The translations under genes and the position numbers were made by a program. 64,000 nucleotides of DNA, taken from positions 62,001 to 126,000 of the forward strand of contig JAZUBQ010000023.1 in assembly GCA_045638525.1 (NCBI GenBank), read 5' to 3'. The notes under the pieces are model-generated. The model saw nothing but the letters and a program-made list of their open reading frames with translations. It was not told where the DNA came from and did no database searches. Below are positions 33,656 through 42,184 of the stretch, piece after piece. How positions within the stretch are numbered: position 1 is the first letter of the stretch; each line of letters begins with the position of its first letter. Source of the DNA: SIG452 sp045638525. Lineage in GTDB: Bacteria; Bacillota; Clostridia; UMGS1840.

Positions 33656-35383
33656 TTGTTCTTTGAAGAAGAGTATCTCCAGGAAGTCAAGGAAAAAAAC
33701 GATATTGTGGATGTGATTTCCGGTTATGTCAGTCTTCGCCGGAGTGGCAACCGATATTTGGGGCTTTGCCCTTTTCATTCGGAAAAAACGCCTTCCTTTT
33801 TTGTGAATCCTGCAATGCAGTTGTATCATTGTTTTGGTTGTGGTGCCGGCGGCACGGTGATTCATTTTATTGAACAAATAGAAAATCTGGACTTTGTGGA
33901 AGCGGTCAAATTTCTGGCACAGCGTGCAGGAATCCCTCTGCCGGAAGAAAAACACGAGGTGAGCGACCTCACCCGATTAAAGCGGAACATCCGGGAAATG
34001 AATAAACTTGCCGGACGAACGTATTTCCGGCAGTTAAACAGCGAAGTGGGAAGAAATGCACTTGCTTATTTGCGAGGACGCGGACTTTCGGATGACACCA
34101 TTAAAACCTATGGATTGGGGTATGCACCCAATCGGTGGGATTTTATGTATAAAACACTGAAAGAAAATGGATTTTCAGACCACGATATTGTAAAAAGTGG
34201 ACTTTGTATCAGCAAAAACGGTAAAATTTTTGACTTCTTTCGGGATCGTGTTATTTTTCCCGTAATGGATTTAAGGGGAAATGTCATTGCGTTTGGAGGA
34301 AGGGTGATGGGCGATGGACTGCCTAAGTATTTAAACACCGGTGAAACGCCTGTGTTTTCCAAACGGCAAAATCTGTTTAGTTTACAGTTGGCAAAAAACA
34401 CTTCGGAAGATTATTTGATTTTAGCGGAAGGGTATATGGATGTCATTGCACTGTATCAGGCAGGGTTTAAAAATGCGGTGGCGTCACTGGGAACCGCATT
34501 TTGTGAAGATCATTCCCGCTTGTTAAAACGTTTTACCGGCAGAGTAATTATCTCCTTTGACGGAGACGGAGCCGGTCAGGCTGCCACCAAAAAAGCGGTG
34601 GACATTTTGAAAAAAGACGGGATTCAAGTCAGAATCTTAAGAATTTCGGGAGCCAAGGATCCGGACGAGCTGATTAAAAAATTTGGACCTGAGGCTTATG
34701 CAGATGCCATTCGCAATGCACTGAGCGGTGTGGATTATGAGCTGTCTTCCATCTATCCGACCGGCGGATTTGCCGATGATGAAGAGCGAATTGAATACAC
34801 CAAAAAAGCGGTTGGAATTTTAAAAAATATATACAACAAACTGGAGCTTGAGGTTTATGTCAAAAAGGTTTCGCAACTGGTGAATATCAGTTACGATTCG
34901 GTTTTGGCACAGGTTCGTCAGGCACAGAAAAAGAAACGGTTTGACAACCATTGGGATGCGGCTCAAATGGCGATGATTCGCAAGAAAAGCGTTTCGCAGT
35001 CGCTTCTAAAACTGATTGTAGAAAATCCGTCATATTTTCCAAAAATTCGGGAAAAAATAAAAATTGAGTATTTTAAAGAAGAACTTCATAAAAAGTTGTA
35101 TCAAATTTTTACGGATTTAACAGATCGTATGAAAAAGCCTGACATTGCGATGTTGCTGGAACAGTTGGAGCCGGACGAAGCAAAGCAGGCAAGTGAAATT
35201 TTTATGGAAAAAGAACCCTATTTAGACTATTTTGTCTATCTGGATTCTTTGATAGCCAAGAACCAAAGCGAAGCAGACCCCGTGGTGTTTTCGGAGGATG
35301 ACCGGGACGATATGCAAAAGCTTTTGGAATATACAAAAAAACTCCGACAAAAGAATGATAAGGATTTGAAGCAGGATTCTTAG
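33656..35383 (+). CDS. dnaG: DNA primase
   Basis: 575 residues from a TTG start at 33656. This start gives MFFEEEYLQEVKEKNDIVDVI, the family's usual N terminus, and AAAGGAG lies 12 bases upstream; the longer open frame from 33365 has no homology to the family in its first 97 residues. The CHC2-type zinc motif (CPFH...CFGC) is at about 38-62, the TOPRIM core (AEGYMDVI, ISFDGDGAG) at about 260-320 and the helicase-binding domain occupies the last 150 residues. DnaG makes RNA primers for replication. The gene is followed by rpoD after 16 bp, the macromolecular synthesis operon order. Confidence 0.95.
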   Translation: MFFEEEYLQEVKEKNDIVDVISGYVSLRRSGNRYLGLCPFHSEKTPSFFVNPAMQLYHCFGCGAGGTVIHFIEQIENLDFVEAVKFLAQRAGIPLPEEKHEVSDLTRLKRNIREMNKLAGRTYFRQLNSEVGRNALAYLRGRGLSDDTIKTYGLGYAPNRWDFMYKTLKENGFSDHDIVKSGLCISKNGKIFDFFRDRVIFPVMDLRGNVIAFGGRVMGDGLPKYLNTGETPVFSKRQNLFSLQLAKNTSEDYLILAEGYMDVIALYQAGFKNAVASLGTAFCEDHSRLLKRFTGRVIISFDGDGAGQAATKKAVDILKKDGIQVRILRISGAKDPDELIKKFGPEAYADAIRNALSGVDYELSSIYPTGGFADDEERIEYTKKAVGILKNIYNKLELEVYVKKVSQLVNISYDSVLAQVRQAQKKKRFDNHWDAAQMAMIRKKSVSQSLLKLIVENPSYFPKIREKIKIEYFKEELHKKLYQIFTDLTDRMKKPDIAMLLEQLEPDEAKQASEIFMEKEPYLDYFVYLDSLIAKNQSEADPVVFSEDDRDDMQKLLEYTKKLRQKNDKDLKQDS

Positions 35384-35399
35384 GAAATGAGAGGTTATT

Positions 35400-36488
35400 A
35401 TGTCTGAAATTGTGGAAAGCAAAAAGCAAGTCATCAAAGAACTGGTGGAATTTGCGAAAAAACAGGGGAAAATTACGTTAAACGAATTGAATGTTCGTTT
35501 GGATCAGATTGACGTTTCGGTAAATGACATTGAAAAAATTTACGAACGTCTGGAAAAAATGGGCATTGAAATTGTTGGGGATGAAGAGTTTGACGAAGCA
35601 GTCGATATCGCATTTCCTGACGAAGTGGAAATGAATCTGGTGCTCAATGCGGAAGGGATTTCCATTGATGACCCGGTCAGAATGTATTTAAAAGAAATCG
35701 GTAAAGTTCCGCTGTTGCATACAGAAGATGAATTGAAACTGGCAGAACGTATGGCAGAAGGTGACAAAGAAGCGGAACGTCAGCTTGCAGAAGCTAACCT
35801 TCGTTTGGTTGTCAGCATTGCCAAACGTTATGTAGGTCGTGGAATGCTCTTTCTGGATTTGATTCAGGAAGGAAATTTGGGTCTCATTAAAGCGGTGGAA
35901 AAATTTGATTACCGCAAAGGTTACAAATTTTCTACTTACGCAACCTGGTGGATTCGTCAGTCCATTACCCGTGCGATTGCCGACCAGGCAAGAACCATTC
36001 GTATTCCCGTTCATATGGTGGAAACCATCAATAAATTACTGCGTGTTACCCGTCAGTTATTGCAGGAATTGGGCAGAGAACCCACCCATGATGAACTGGC
36101 AAAGGCGTTGGGAACCAGCGTGGAGAGAGTAAGAGAAATTCAGAAAATCGCACAGGACCCTGTATCATTGGAAACTCCTATCGGGGAAGAAGAAGACAGC
36201 CATCTGGGCGACTTTATTCAGGACGAATCGGCACCTGCTCCGGCAGATTCCGCAACCTATATGTTGTTAAGAGAACAGCTGACCAATGTGCTTGATACCT
36301 TAACTCCCAGAGAATCCCGTGTATTGAAATTGCGTTTTGGTCTGGACGACGGCAGAATGAGAACTTTGGAAGAAGTAGGGAAAGAATTTAATGTAACCCG
36401 TGAAAGAATCCGTCAGATTGAGGCAAAAGCCTTAAGAAAATTGCGTCATCCTTCCAGAAGTAAAAAACTGAAAGATTATTTGGACTAA
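35400..36488 (+). CDS. rpoD: RNA polymerase primary sigma factor
   Basis: 362 residues, the vegetative SigA/RpoD of Firmicutes (about 370). Region 1.1 is followed by region 1.2 with DPVRMYLKEIGKVPLL, region 2 (LRLVVSIAKRYVGRGMLFLDLIQEGNLGL and YKFSTYATWWIRQ, the -10 recognition helix), region 3 and region 4 (LREQLTNVLDTLTPRE through VTRERIRQIEAKALRKLRHP). It recognises the TTGACA/TATAAT promoters seen across this window. Located directly after dnaG. The rpoD start is ATG after GAGAGG. A strong terminator follows 42 bases after the stop. Confidence 0.97.
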   Translation: MSEIVESKKQVIKELVEFAKKQGKITLNELNVRLDQIDVSVNDIEKIYERLEKMGIEIVGDEEFDEAVDIAFPDEVEMNLVLNAEGISIDDPVRMYLKEIGKVPLLHTEDELKLAERMAEGDKEAERQLAEANLRLVVSIAKRYVGRGMLFLDLIQEGNLGLIKAVEKFDYRKGYKFSTYATWWIRQSITRAIADQARTIRIPVHMVETINKLLRVTRQLLQELGREPTHDELAKALGTSVERVREIQKIAQDPVSLETPIGEEEDSHLGDFIQDESAPAPADSATYMLLREQLTNVLDTLTPRESRVLKLRFGLDDGRMRTLEEVGKEFNVTRERIRQIEAKALRKLRHPSRSKKLKDYLD

Positions 36489-36530
36489 TTCTGATTTTTT
36501 GAATACTGTGATAAAATCCTAAGACACATA

Positions 36531-36565
36531 AAAAGTCTGCAACGAGCAATCGTTGCAGACTTTTT
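36531..36565 (+). terminator. Terminator of dnaG-rpoD
   Basis: 14-bp perfect stem (36531-36544 with 36551-36564), 6-base loop, T tract; bidirectional by composition. Confidence 0.92.
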
Positions 36566-36699
36566 GTTGTGGTCTTAAGGCGTGGCTCCTCCTGGTTTAT
36601 TGTTGTGTGGTTTGATCAAAGTTAACCGATGAATAAAAAATAGTATCAGAAAATTTTGGTTGGCATACATTAAAATAAGTGGGAAAGTGGGGTGATGAG

Positions 36700-37413
36700 A
36701 TGGGATTTTCCATCAGAAGAAGAACGCACAAAATCGGATATCGACTGCAACTGGCACACTTGCGACTGTGGATATTGCTATTGATGATTGTTGGGATTTT
36801 TGCATATGGAATCTATTTATATTTACAAGTGTTTCAACCGACACTCAACCGTCTCGGAGAGGCAAAGGCATCTTATCTGGCTCAGGAAATTTTGCAGTCT
36901 GCGGTACTTGAAGTTGCACAAGAAGATGAATTTGTCAATGCAAAATTGGTATCGCTTGAAATTTCGGAAGATGGGCAGATTGCGGCGGTTGTGCCGGATG
37001 TTCTTGCCATGAACCGATGGAAGTCACGATTGGCACTTCGGATTCAGCAAAAGCTTTCCGAAACTGAGGAGGTTACCGTGTTTGTTCCGGCAGGAAGCTT
37101 GCTCGGTGTGGAATTTTTGTCCACCTACGGTCCAAAACTGCCGATTCATCTGATTTCTTACGGAAGAACTCTGGTGGATTTGGAAAGTTATTTTTCGGAT
37201 GCAGGCATCAATCAGACCCGTCATCAGATGATTGCAAATGTTGGGGTGGAACTGTCTCTTTTGATGCCGGATTATCGGTCGGTTGGTACCAAAGTTACTG
37301 CCAAAATTCCTATGAGCGAAACCGTAGTGGTTGGCTCTGTTCCCAACAGTTACACCAACTTGGAAACCGAATTGGAACAAGTGAAGGATGACCTTCTCAA
37401 CATAATTGAATAG
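36700..37413 (+). CDS. yunB: Sporulation protein YunB
   Basis: 237 residues. One membrane segment lies at about 24-46 after a basic N terminus (RRRTHKIGYR), and the remainder is the extracytoplasmic part. Family marks are VPAGSLLGVEFLSTYGPKLPI, FSDAGINQTRHQMIANVGVEL and KIPMSETVVVGSVPNSYTNL. YunB is made in the mother cell during sporulation in Bacillus; its biochemical role is unknown. The ATG at 36700 is used because GGGGTGATGAG precedes it. Presence of this gene and ytfJ marks the genome as from a spore-forming lineage, though sporulation itself cannot be confirmed from the window. Confidence 0.88.
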   Translation: MGFSIRRRTHKIGYRLQLAHLRLWILLLMIVGIFAYGIYLYLQVFQPTLNRLGEAKASYLAQEILQSAVLEVAQEDEFVNAKLVSLEISEDGQIAAVVPDVLAMNRWKSRLALRIQQKLSETEEVTVFVPAGSLLGVEFLSTYGPKLPIHLISYGRTLVDLESYFSDAGINQTRHQMIANVGVELSLLMPDYRSVGTKVTAKIPMSETVVVGSVPNSYTNLETELEQVKDDLLNIIE

Positions 37414-37484
37414 CATTTTTGAAACCTTTGGAAAAAAACGAAAAAGAAAACTGTTGTTTTCGGTTAAAAAAATTCAAAAATCCG

Positions 37485-37513
37485 TTGCAAAATCAAGAAA
37501 GATGTGCTATACT
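37485..37513 (+). promoter_or_regulatory. Promoter of the M50-scpAB gene cluster
   Basis: TTGCAA (37485-37490), 17 bp, TATACT (37508-37513), followed by a GGAAAGGA site before the first gene. Confidence 0.75.
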
Positions 37514-37559
37514 CTAAAATAGGTAGATTCTATCCGCCGGAAAGGATTTTTGCGAATTT

Positions 37560-38264
37560 ATGAATAGTATCTTATCCCTTTTGATTGAGGTTGTTTTTAT
37601 CAGTGTAATTTTGGTGTTTGCCTTGCTTCCCCACGAGATTGCTCACGGATATACGGCAATGCTGTTAGGCGATAACACCGCAAAATATCAGAGACGTTTG
37701 ACTCTGAACCCGTTTCGCCATATCAATATGACATATGCCGGTTGGATTTTTGGCGGAATTCTTTTGGGAAAACTGGTTCCGATGCTGAGCTTTTTGACTG
37801 AAGTGATGGTTTGGGTTGGTTTTGTGCTTCTCTTACAACCGGTTCCCGTGAATCCTGCAAATTTTCGTGACCCTAAAAAGGGGATGGCAATTACCGCTCT
37901 GATGGGGCCTGTTACCAATCTGTTGATTGCCTTTTTTGGAATGTTTTTATGGGTGCTTTGCTTAAAAGCAAAGGTTCCCTATGTGGGCGAGTATCTGAAT
38001 TTATTTTTTCAGCTTCTGGTAATTTATAACATCCGCCTTGCGGTGTTTAACTTGCTCCCCGTACCGCCTTTGGACGGTTCTCGTGTGTTGTTTGCGTTTT
38101 TGCCCAGTCGCTATTATTTTCGGGTGATGCAATACGAACGCTACATTATGATTATCTTTTTGCTTTTGGTGTATAACGGCACCTTTGATCTTCTTTTAAA
38201 CCGGGGAACAACCAATATTGTGAATGCCTTCTTTGGGGTCGTTTCCAAGGTGATGGGATTATAG
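37560..38264 (+). CDS. Site-2-protease-family metallopeptidase (M50)
   Basis: 234 residues, an integral membrane zinc protease of the S2P/M50B class. HEIAHG (His25, Glu26, His29) is at the start of the first membrane segment, and NLLPVPPLDG carries the third ligand Asp near residue 173. NP(x)RH-type loops (NPFRHINMTYAG) match the family. Such short rhomboid-like members without PDZ domains cleave within membranes; this one lies upstream of scpA in many Clostridia. It starts a run of closely spaced genes from 37560 to 43906. The next gene begins 1 bp after its stop. Confidence 0.88.
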   Translation: MNSILSLLIEVVFISVILVFALLPHEIAHGYTAMLLGDNTAKYQRRLTLNPFRHINMTYAGWIFGGILLGKLVPMLSFLTEVMVWVGFVLLLQPVPVNPANFRDPKKGMAITALMGPVTNLLIAFFGMFLWVLCLKAKVPYVGEYLNLFFQLLVIYNIRLAVFNLLPVPPLDGSRVLFAFLPSRYYFRVMQYERYIMIIFLLLVYNGTFDLLLNRGTTNIVNAFFGVVSKVMGL

Positions 38265-38265
38265 A

Positions 38266-38979
38266 ATGATAGAATTAAAATTAGAGCAGTTTGAAGGACC
38301 GATGGACCTTCTGCTGCATTTGATCAAAACCCATAAAATTGATATTTATGATATTCCGATTTTTACGCTGACCGAGCAATATATTTCCTACTTGAAGGCA
38401 ATGGAAAGTCTCAATATGGAAATTGCATCGGAATTTATTGTGATGGCATCAGAGCTTTTATATATCAAATCCAAAATGTTGCTTCCCGCTCCGCCAAAAG
38501 AGGAGGAAGCAGAGGAAGAGGATCCCCGTCGGGAACTGATGCAAAAACTTTTGGATTATCAAGCTTATAAGGAGCTTTCGGGCTATCTTCGGGAACGGGA
38601 ACCCCTGGGAGCTTATACCCATACCAAAACCGGAGAAAAAATCAAAGGACTCATTCGCTATACCAAGCTGGATTTACCCAAAGAAAGTTTGGTAAACGCC
38701 TTAGAAGAACTGGTCATGCGAATCGAAACCAAACTGCCACCCGATAAAGGCGTGTTCTCCGGCATTATAGAACGTGAGGTGGTTCCGGTTAGTTTGATGG
38801 CAGACAAGCTGCTCCTGATTGTGAAAGCAAATCCGGGAATTTTGTTGGTGGATGCCTTTTTGGCGATTTGTTCCACCCGTGCGCAGGTGGCGGCAACCTT
38901 TATGGCGCTTTTGGATTTAATGAAAGAAGAAAAATTGCACATTACTTGCCATAATGAAGAATTTATTTTAAACCGATAA
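38266..38979 (+). CDS. scpA: Segregation and condensation protein A
   Basis: 237 residues, the kleisin subunit of the SMC-ScpAB condensin. N-terminal KLEQFEGPMDLLLHLIKTHKIDIYDI and MASELLYIKSKMLLP are diagnostic, followed by an acidic linker (EEEAEEEDPRRE) and the winged-helix C terminus. ScpA bridges the SMC heads to organise and segregate the chromosome. It is directly followed by scpB with 11 bp between them, the conserved order. Confidence 0.95.
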   Translation: MIELKLEQFEGPMDLLLHLIKTHKIDIYDIPIFTLTEQYISYLKAMESLNMEIASEFIVMASELLYIKSKMLLPAPPKEEEAEEEDPRRELMQKLLDYQAYKELSGYLREREPLGAYTHTKTGEKIKGLIRYTKLDLPKESLVNALEELVMRIETKLPPDKGVFSGIIEREVVPVSLMADKLLLIVKANPGILLVDAFLAICSTRAQVAATFMALLDLMKEEKLHITCHNEEFILNR

Positions 38980-38990
38980 GGAAACAAACT

Positions 38991-39584
38991 ATGGAACAAA
39001 AAGTTTTGTTTGGGATTATAGAAAGCGTGTTGTTTGCGTTGGGAAGTCCCGTGGAATACGGGAAACTGGCAGAAGTTCTGGAGATGCCGCTGGACGAGTT
39101 TCTTACTTGTGCCGATGCCTTTCTCAAGGATTTTAACAAAAGATCCCGTGGGATGAAGGTGATTCGCTTAAATGATTCGTTGCAGATGGTTTCCAAAAGT
39201 GAGCATCATCCTTACATTGCCAAAGTGTTGGAAACCAGATCACAAAAAGGACTCAGTCAGTCCGCTTTGGAAACCTTGTCCATTATTGCTTACAATCAGC
39301 CGGTTACCAAAGCGATGGTAGATTCGGTTCGTGGTGTGGACAGTTACAATTCTGTTGTGCGACTGCTTGAGAGAGAACTGATTGAGCAGCGTGGCAGAAT
39401 GGATGCACCGGGGCGCCCGATGCTTTATGGAACCACTTCTGAATTTTTGCGGGTGTTCGGTCTGGAAAGTCTGGACGAGCTTCCCAAACTGGAACTTACG
39501 CTGTTTGACAACATTCGTGAGCCGGATAATCTTACTTTTACCGATTTAGAGGAAACAACTGAACAAAAGGAGGTTAGTGTATGA
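38991..39584 (+). CDS. scpB: Segregation and condensation protein B
   Basis: 197 residues with two winged-helix domains. Characteristic blocks are IESVLFALGSPVEYGKLAEVL, LSQSALETLSIIAYNQPVTKAMVDSVRGV and RGRMDAPGRPMLYGTTSEFLRVFGL. ScpB dimers clamp ScpA in the condensin complex. The C-terminal 20 residues are acidic and variable. The stop overlaps the DUF2953 start by 4 bp. Confidence 0.95.
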   Translation: MEQKVLFGIIESVLFALGSPVEYGKLAEVLEMPLDEFLTCADAFLKDFNKRSRGMKVIRLNDSLQMVSKSEHHPYIAKVLETRSQKGLSQSALETLSIIAYNQPVTKAMVDSVRGVDSYNSVVRLLERELIEQRGRMDAPGRPMLYGTTSEFLRVFGLESLDELPKLELTLFDNIREPDNLTFTDLEETTEQKEVSV

Positions 39585-40135
39585 TAGTTTTCGGAATCAT
39601 TCTTTTACTTTTGATTGTTTTGATATTGGTACTGTTATTTTCACCGTTTTTGGTTATACTATCTGTGAGTGAAAAAAATTTAACCGTTAAAATTCGGGTT
39701 TTAAAAATTACCATTCGTATTCCTTTGCAAAAAAAACAGGACAAAGAGGATAAAACACGCGAAGAAAATCCGGATTCGGTATTGCAGAAATTTTTGGAAA
39801 TGCGAAATACCTTTACCAGAATCCGTAAGGCGTTGGAAGAAACACTTAGCTATCTTTGCCGGAAAATTCACATCCACGAAACCGGTGTGGTTGGAAAGTT
39901 CGGACTGGGTAATGCAGCCCTTACAGGAATGAGCTATGGTATGGTAGAAGCCTTTGCCGGGATGGTAACCGGTTTTTTACAGCACTATTTCCGATTTGAT
40001 AAGGCACCCTACCGCAATGTGCAAATGGAATATGACAAGCTGATTTTTGAGTTGCAATTTGCAATGATTGTAAAAACAAAACCCATATATTTACTCGTAG
40101 CGGCACTTATTTTCTTAAAAAACAGAAGAAAGTAG
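39581..40135 (+). CDS. DUF2953 membrane protein
   Basis: 184 residues with an N-terminal membrane segment (3-27) and a short hydrophobic C-terminal segment. The soluble part holds FGLGNAALTGMSYGMVEAFAGM, typical of the DUF2953 family found next to ytfJ in spore formers. No function is known. Position between scpB and ytfJ is the conserved Firmicutes arrangement. Start overlaps scpB by 4 bp (ATGA). Confidence 0.8.
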   Translation: MIVFGIILLLLIVLILVLLFSPFLVILSVSEKNLTVKIRVLKITIRIPLQKKQDKEDKTREENPDSVLQKFLEMRNTFTRIRKALEETLSYLCRKIHIHETGVVGKFGLGNAALTGMSYGMVEAFAGMVTGFLQHYFRFDKAPYRNVQMEYDKLIFELQFAMIVKTKPIYLLVAALIFLKNRRK

Positions 40136-40150
40136 AAGGAGGTTTGTGTT

Positions 40151-40561
40151 ATGGCACATCCAATTGAAGGTCTTATGGACTCTGCATTAAAAAATATCAA
40201 AAGTATGGTAGATGTGAACACCATTATCGGGGAACCGATTCAGGCAGGAGACGGTGTTACCTTGATTCCCATTTCCCGTGTGGCATTCGGCTTCGGAGCA
40301 GGTGGTTCCAACTTTGGGAACGGAAACATCGAAGTGGAAAAACAGTCCTTTGGCGGAGGCGCCGGGGGCGGTGTCAGCATTTCTCCGGTTGCATTTTTGG
40401 TGGTGAATAACGGTTCTGTAAGAATGTTGCCGGTAGATCAGACCAACACTGTGGATAAAATCATTGATTTGGCACCCGACCTTTTGGAAAAGGTACTCAA
40501 AAGATTTGACAAAAAAGGTTCTAAAACCGTAATTTCCGAAGAAGAAATCATCATTGAATAA
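40151..40561 (+). CDS. ytfJ: GerW-family sporulation protein YtfJ
   Basis: 136 residues. The N terminus HPIEGLMDSALKNIKSMVDVNTIIGEPI and GVTLIPISRVAFGFGAGGS are diagnostic, followed by a glycine-rich segment (FGGGAGGGVSISPVAFLVV). The protein is needed for spore germination in Bacillus and is made in the forespore. It lies 15 bp after the DUF2953 gene behind AGAAGGAGG. Confidence 0.93.
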   Translation: MAHPIEGLMDSALKNIKSMVDVNTIIGEPIQAGDGVTLIPISRVAFGFGAGGSNFGNGNIEVEKQSFGGGAGGGVSISPVAFLVVNNGSVRMLPVDQTNTVDKIIDLAPDLLEKVLKRFDKKGSKTVISEEEIIIE

Positions 40562-40586
40562 TATGGCGGATGCATAAGCCGCAACA

Positions 40587-40660
40587 AAATTTCATAGAGT
40601 GTAGAAAAAACGTTTGGGATTTTTAGTCCGACAGTTTGGGAGGCATCATCTATGAAATTT
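40587..40660 (+). promoter_or_regulatory. Inverted repeat spanning the D,D-carboxypeptidase start codon
   Basis: A perfect 12-bp inverted repeat: AAATTTCATAGA at 40587-40598 and TCTATGAAATTT at 40649-40660. The right arm contains the ATG at 40652, and the ribosome-binding site GGGAGG lies in the 50-base loop. In RNA the start codon would be base-paired, which could limit translation until something opens the helix. Confidence 0.55.
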
Positions 40661-41434
40661 CGCTTGATGGCGGTAATCAGTGTTTTGATTTTGTTGTTTG
40701 GCAATATTCATAGCTTTTCCTATTCGGCAAAAGCAATTTGTTTGTATGATGTGGATGCCAAGCAAATGATTTACGGATATAACGAAGAAATTCGGATGCT
40801 TCCTGCTTCCATTACCAAAATTGTGACGGCAATTACTGCCCTTCGGTTGGGAAAACCTGAAGATGTGGTAACGGTGGATGCTGCCGCAGCCAATACCGAA
40901 GGCTCCAGTATTTACTTAAAGGCAGGAGAAAAAATTAAGCTTCTGGATTTATTGTACGGGATGATGCTGCATTCGGGCAACGATGCAGCAAATGCCATCG
41001 CCCATCATTTTGGCTATGAAGAATTTGTGGAAGAAATGAATGAGACCATTCGACTTGCCCAAGCTTCAGATTCTCATTTTGAAAATCCGTCGGGATTGGA
41101 CGGAGAAAATCATCGGGTGACAGCATTGGATATGGCAAAAATCACAGCCTATGCAATGCAAGATCCGTTGTTTTGCGAAATTGTTGCCACCAAACAGAAA
41201 AATATTGTATCGGAAGATGGCTACACCCGATATTTAAAAAATCATAATAAGCTGCTTTGGATGTATGATAAAACCAGTGGCGTAAAAACCGGCTATACAA
41301 AAAAAGCGGGACGTACACTGGTATCTTCTGCGTCGGATGGAGAACGAAATTTGATTTGCGTGACCTTAAATGATGGAGATGACTGGAACGACCACATCAG
41401 CTTATACCAAAGTTATCTGAAAAAGGAGTCATAA
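40652..41434 (+). CDS. D-alanyl-D-alanine carboxypeptidase (S11, DacB/DacF type)
   Basis: 260 residues with a signal peptide (1-26). The SxxK motif is SITK (Ser53, Lys56), the SxN motif SGN (Ser108) and KTG is at 212-214. It trims the terminal D-Ala of peptidoglycan outside the membrane. It lacks the long C-terminal domain of housekeeping DacA (about 400 residues), which fits the sporulation-type DacF/DacB or short DacB paralogues; nearby ytfJ and yunB agree. The start codon is inside a 12-bp inverted repeat. Confidence 0.9.
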   Translation: MKFRLMAVISVLILLFGNIHSFSYSAKAICLYDVDAKQMIYGYNEEIRMLPASITKIVTAITALRLGKPEDVVTVDAAAANTEGSSIYLKAGEKIKLLDLLYGMMLHSGNDAANAIAHHFGYEEFVEEMNETIRLAQASDSHFENPSGLDGENHRVTALDMAKITAYAMQDPLFCEIVATKQKNIVSEDGYTRYLKNHNKLLWMYDKTSGVKTGYTKKAGRTLVSSASDGERNLICVTLNDGDDWNDHISLYQSYLKKES

Positions 41435-41438
41435 AGCC

Positions 41439-42155
41439 TTGAGAATACAAAAATATATTGCCCAGGCAGGGATTTGTTCCCGTCGAAAAGCAGAAGAACT
41501 GATTACCAAAGGTCTGGTGAAGGTGAATGGAGAAATTCTGACCGAATTTGGATATCAGGTGCAGGAAACCGACTGTGTTGAAGTGGATGGTCAACAAATT
41601 TGCGGTTTTGATAAAAAAGTATATTATATGATGTATAAACCCACCGGTTATGTGACCACGGTGAAAGATCAGTTTGACCGTCCTTGTGTGATGGATTTAA
41701 TCGGTGAAGATGTGAAAGAACGAATTTATCCTGCCGGAAGATTGGATTATCACACCGAAGGATTGCTGATTTTAAGCAATGACGGCGAATTTGTGAATAT
41801 CATTACTCATCCGAAAAATGAAATTGAGAAAAAATATATTGCGGTGGTAAACGGCACCGTCAAAGAAGAAAATATTGAAAAATTAAAACGAGGGGTTATT
41901 GTCGATCAAAAGAAAACCGCACCGGCAAAAGTCTTTTTGTCTGAAATTTTCAAAGACAAGTGCGTGGTGGAAATTACCATCCGTGAAGGCAGAAACCGTC
42001 AGGTCAGAAAGATGTTTGAAGCGGTGGGGCACCATGTGATTGAATTAAAAAGAGTGCAAATCGGCCCGTTGGAGTTAGGTTCGTTAAAACCGGGACGGAT
42101 TCGGAAATTAAACCCAAACGAAGTGCAGGCACTCATCAGCGCAGCAGGGAAATAA
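41439..42155 (+). CDS. rluB: RluB-type pseudouridine synthase
   Basis: 238 residues. The N-terminal S4 RNA-binding domain reads MRIQKYIAQAGICSRRKAEELI, and the catalytic Asp103 sits in GRLDYHTEGLL; EGRNRQVRKMFEAVGH is the other core motif. It converts one uridine of 23S rRNA to pseudouridine (position 2605 in E. coli for RluB). The start codon is TTG at 41439, needed to keep the S4 domain intact, with AAGGAG upstream. It follows the carboxypeptidase by 4 bp. RluB versus RluE/RsuA subfamily is judged from the S4 domain and neighbours (scpB), not proven. Confidence 0.88.
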   Translation: MRIQKYIAQAGICSRRKAEELITKGLVKVNGEILTEFGYQVQETDCVEVDGQQICGFDKKVYYMMYKPTGYVTTVKDQFDRPCVMDLIGEDVKERIYPAGRLDYHTEGLLILSNDGEFVNIITHPKNEIEKKYIAVVNGTVKEENIEKLKRGVIVDQKKTAPAKVFLSEIFKDKCVVEITIREGRNRQVRKMFEAVGHHVIELKRVQIGPLELGSLKPGRIRKLNPNEVQALISAAGK

Positions 42156-42184
42156 GGGAATACATAAAAGGAGTTTATTAACAA

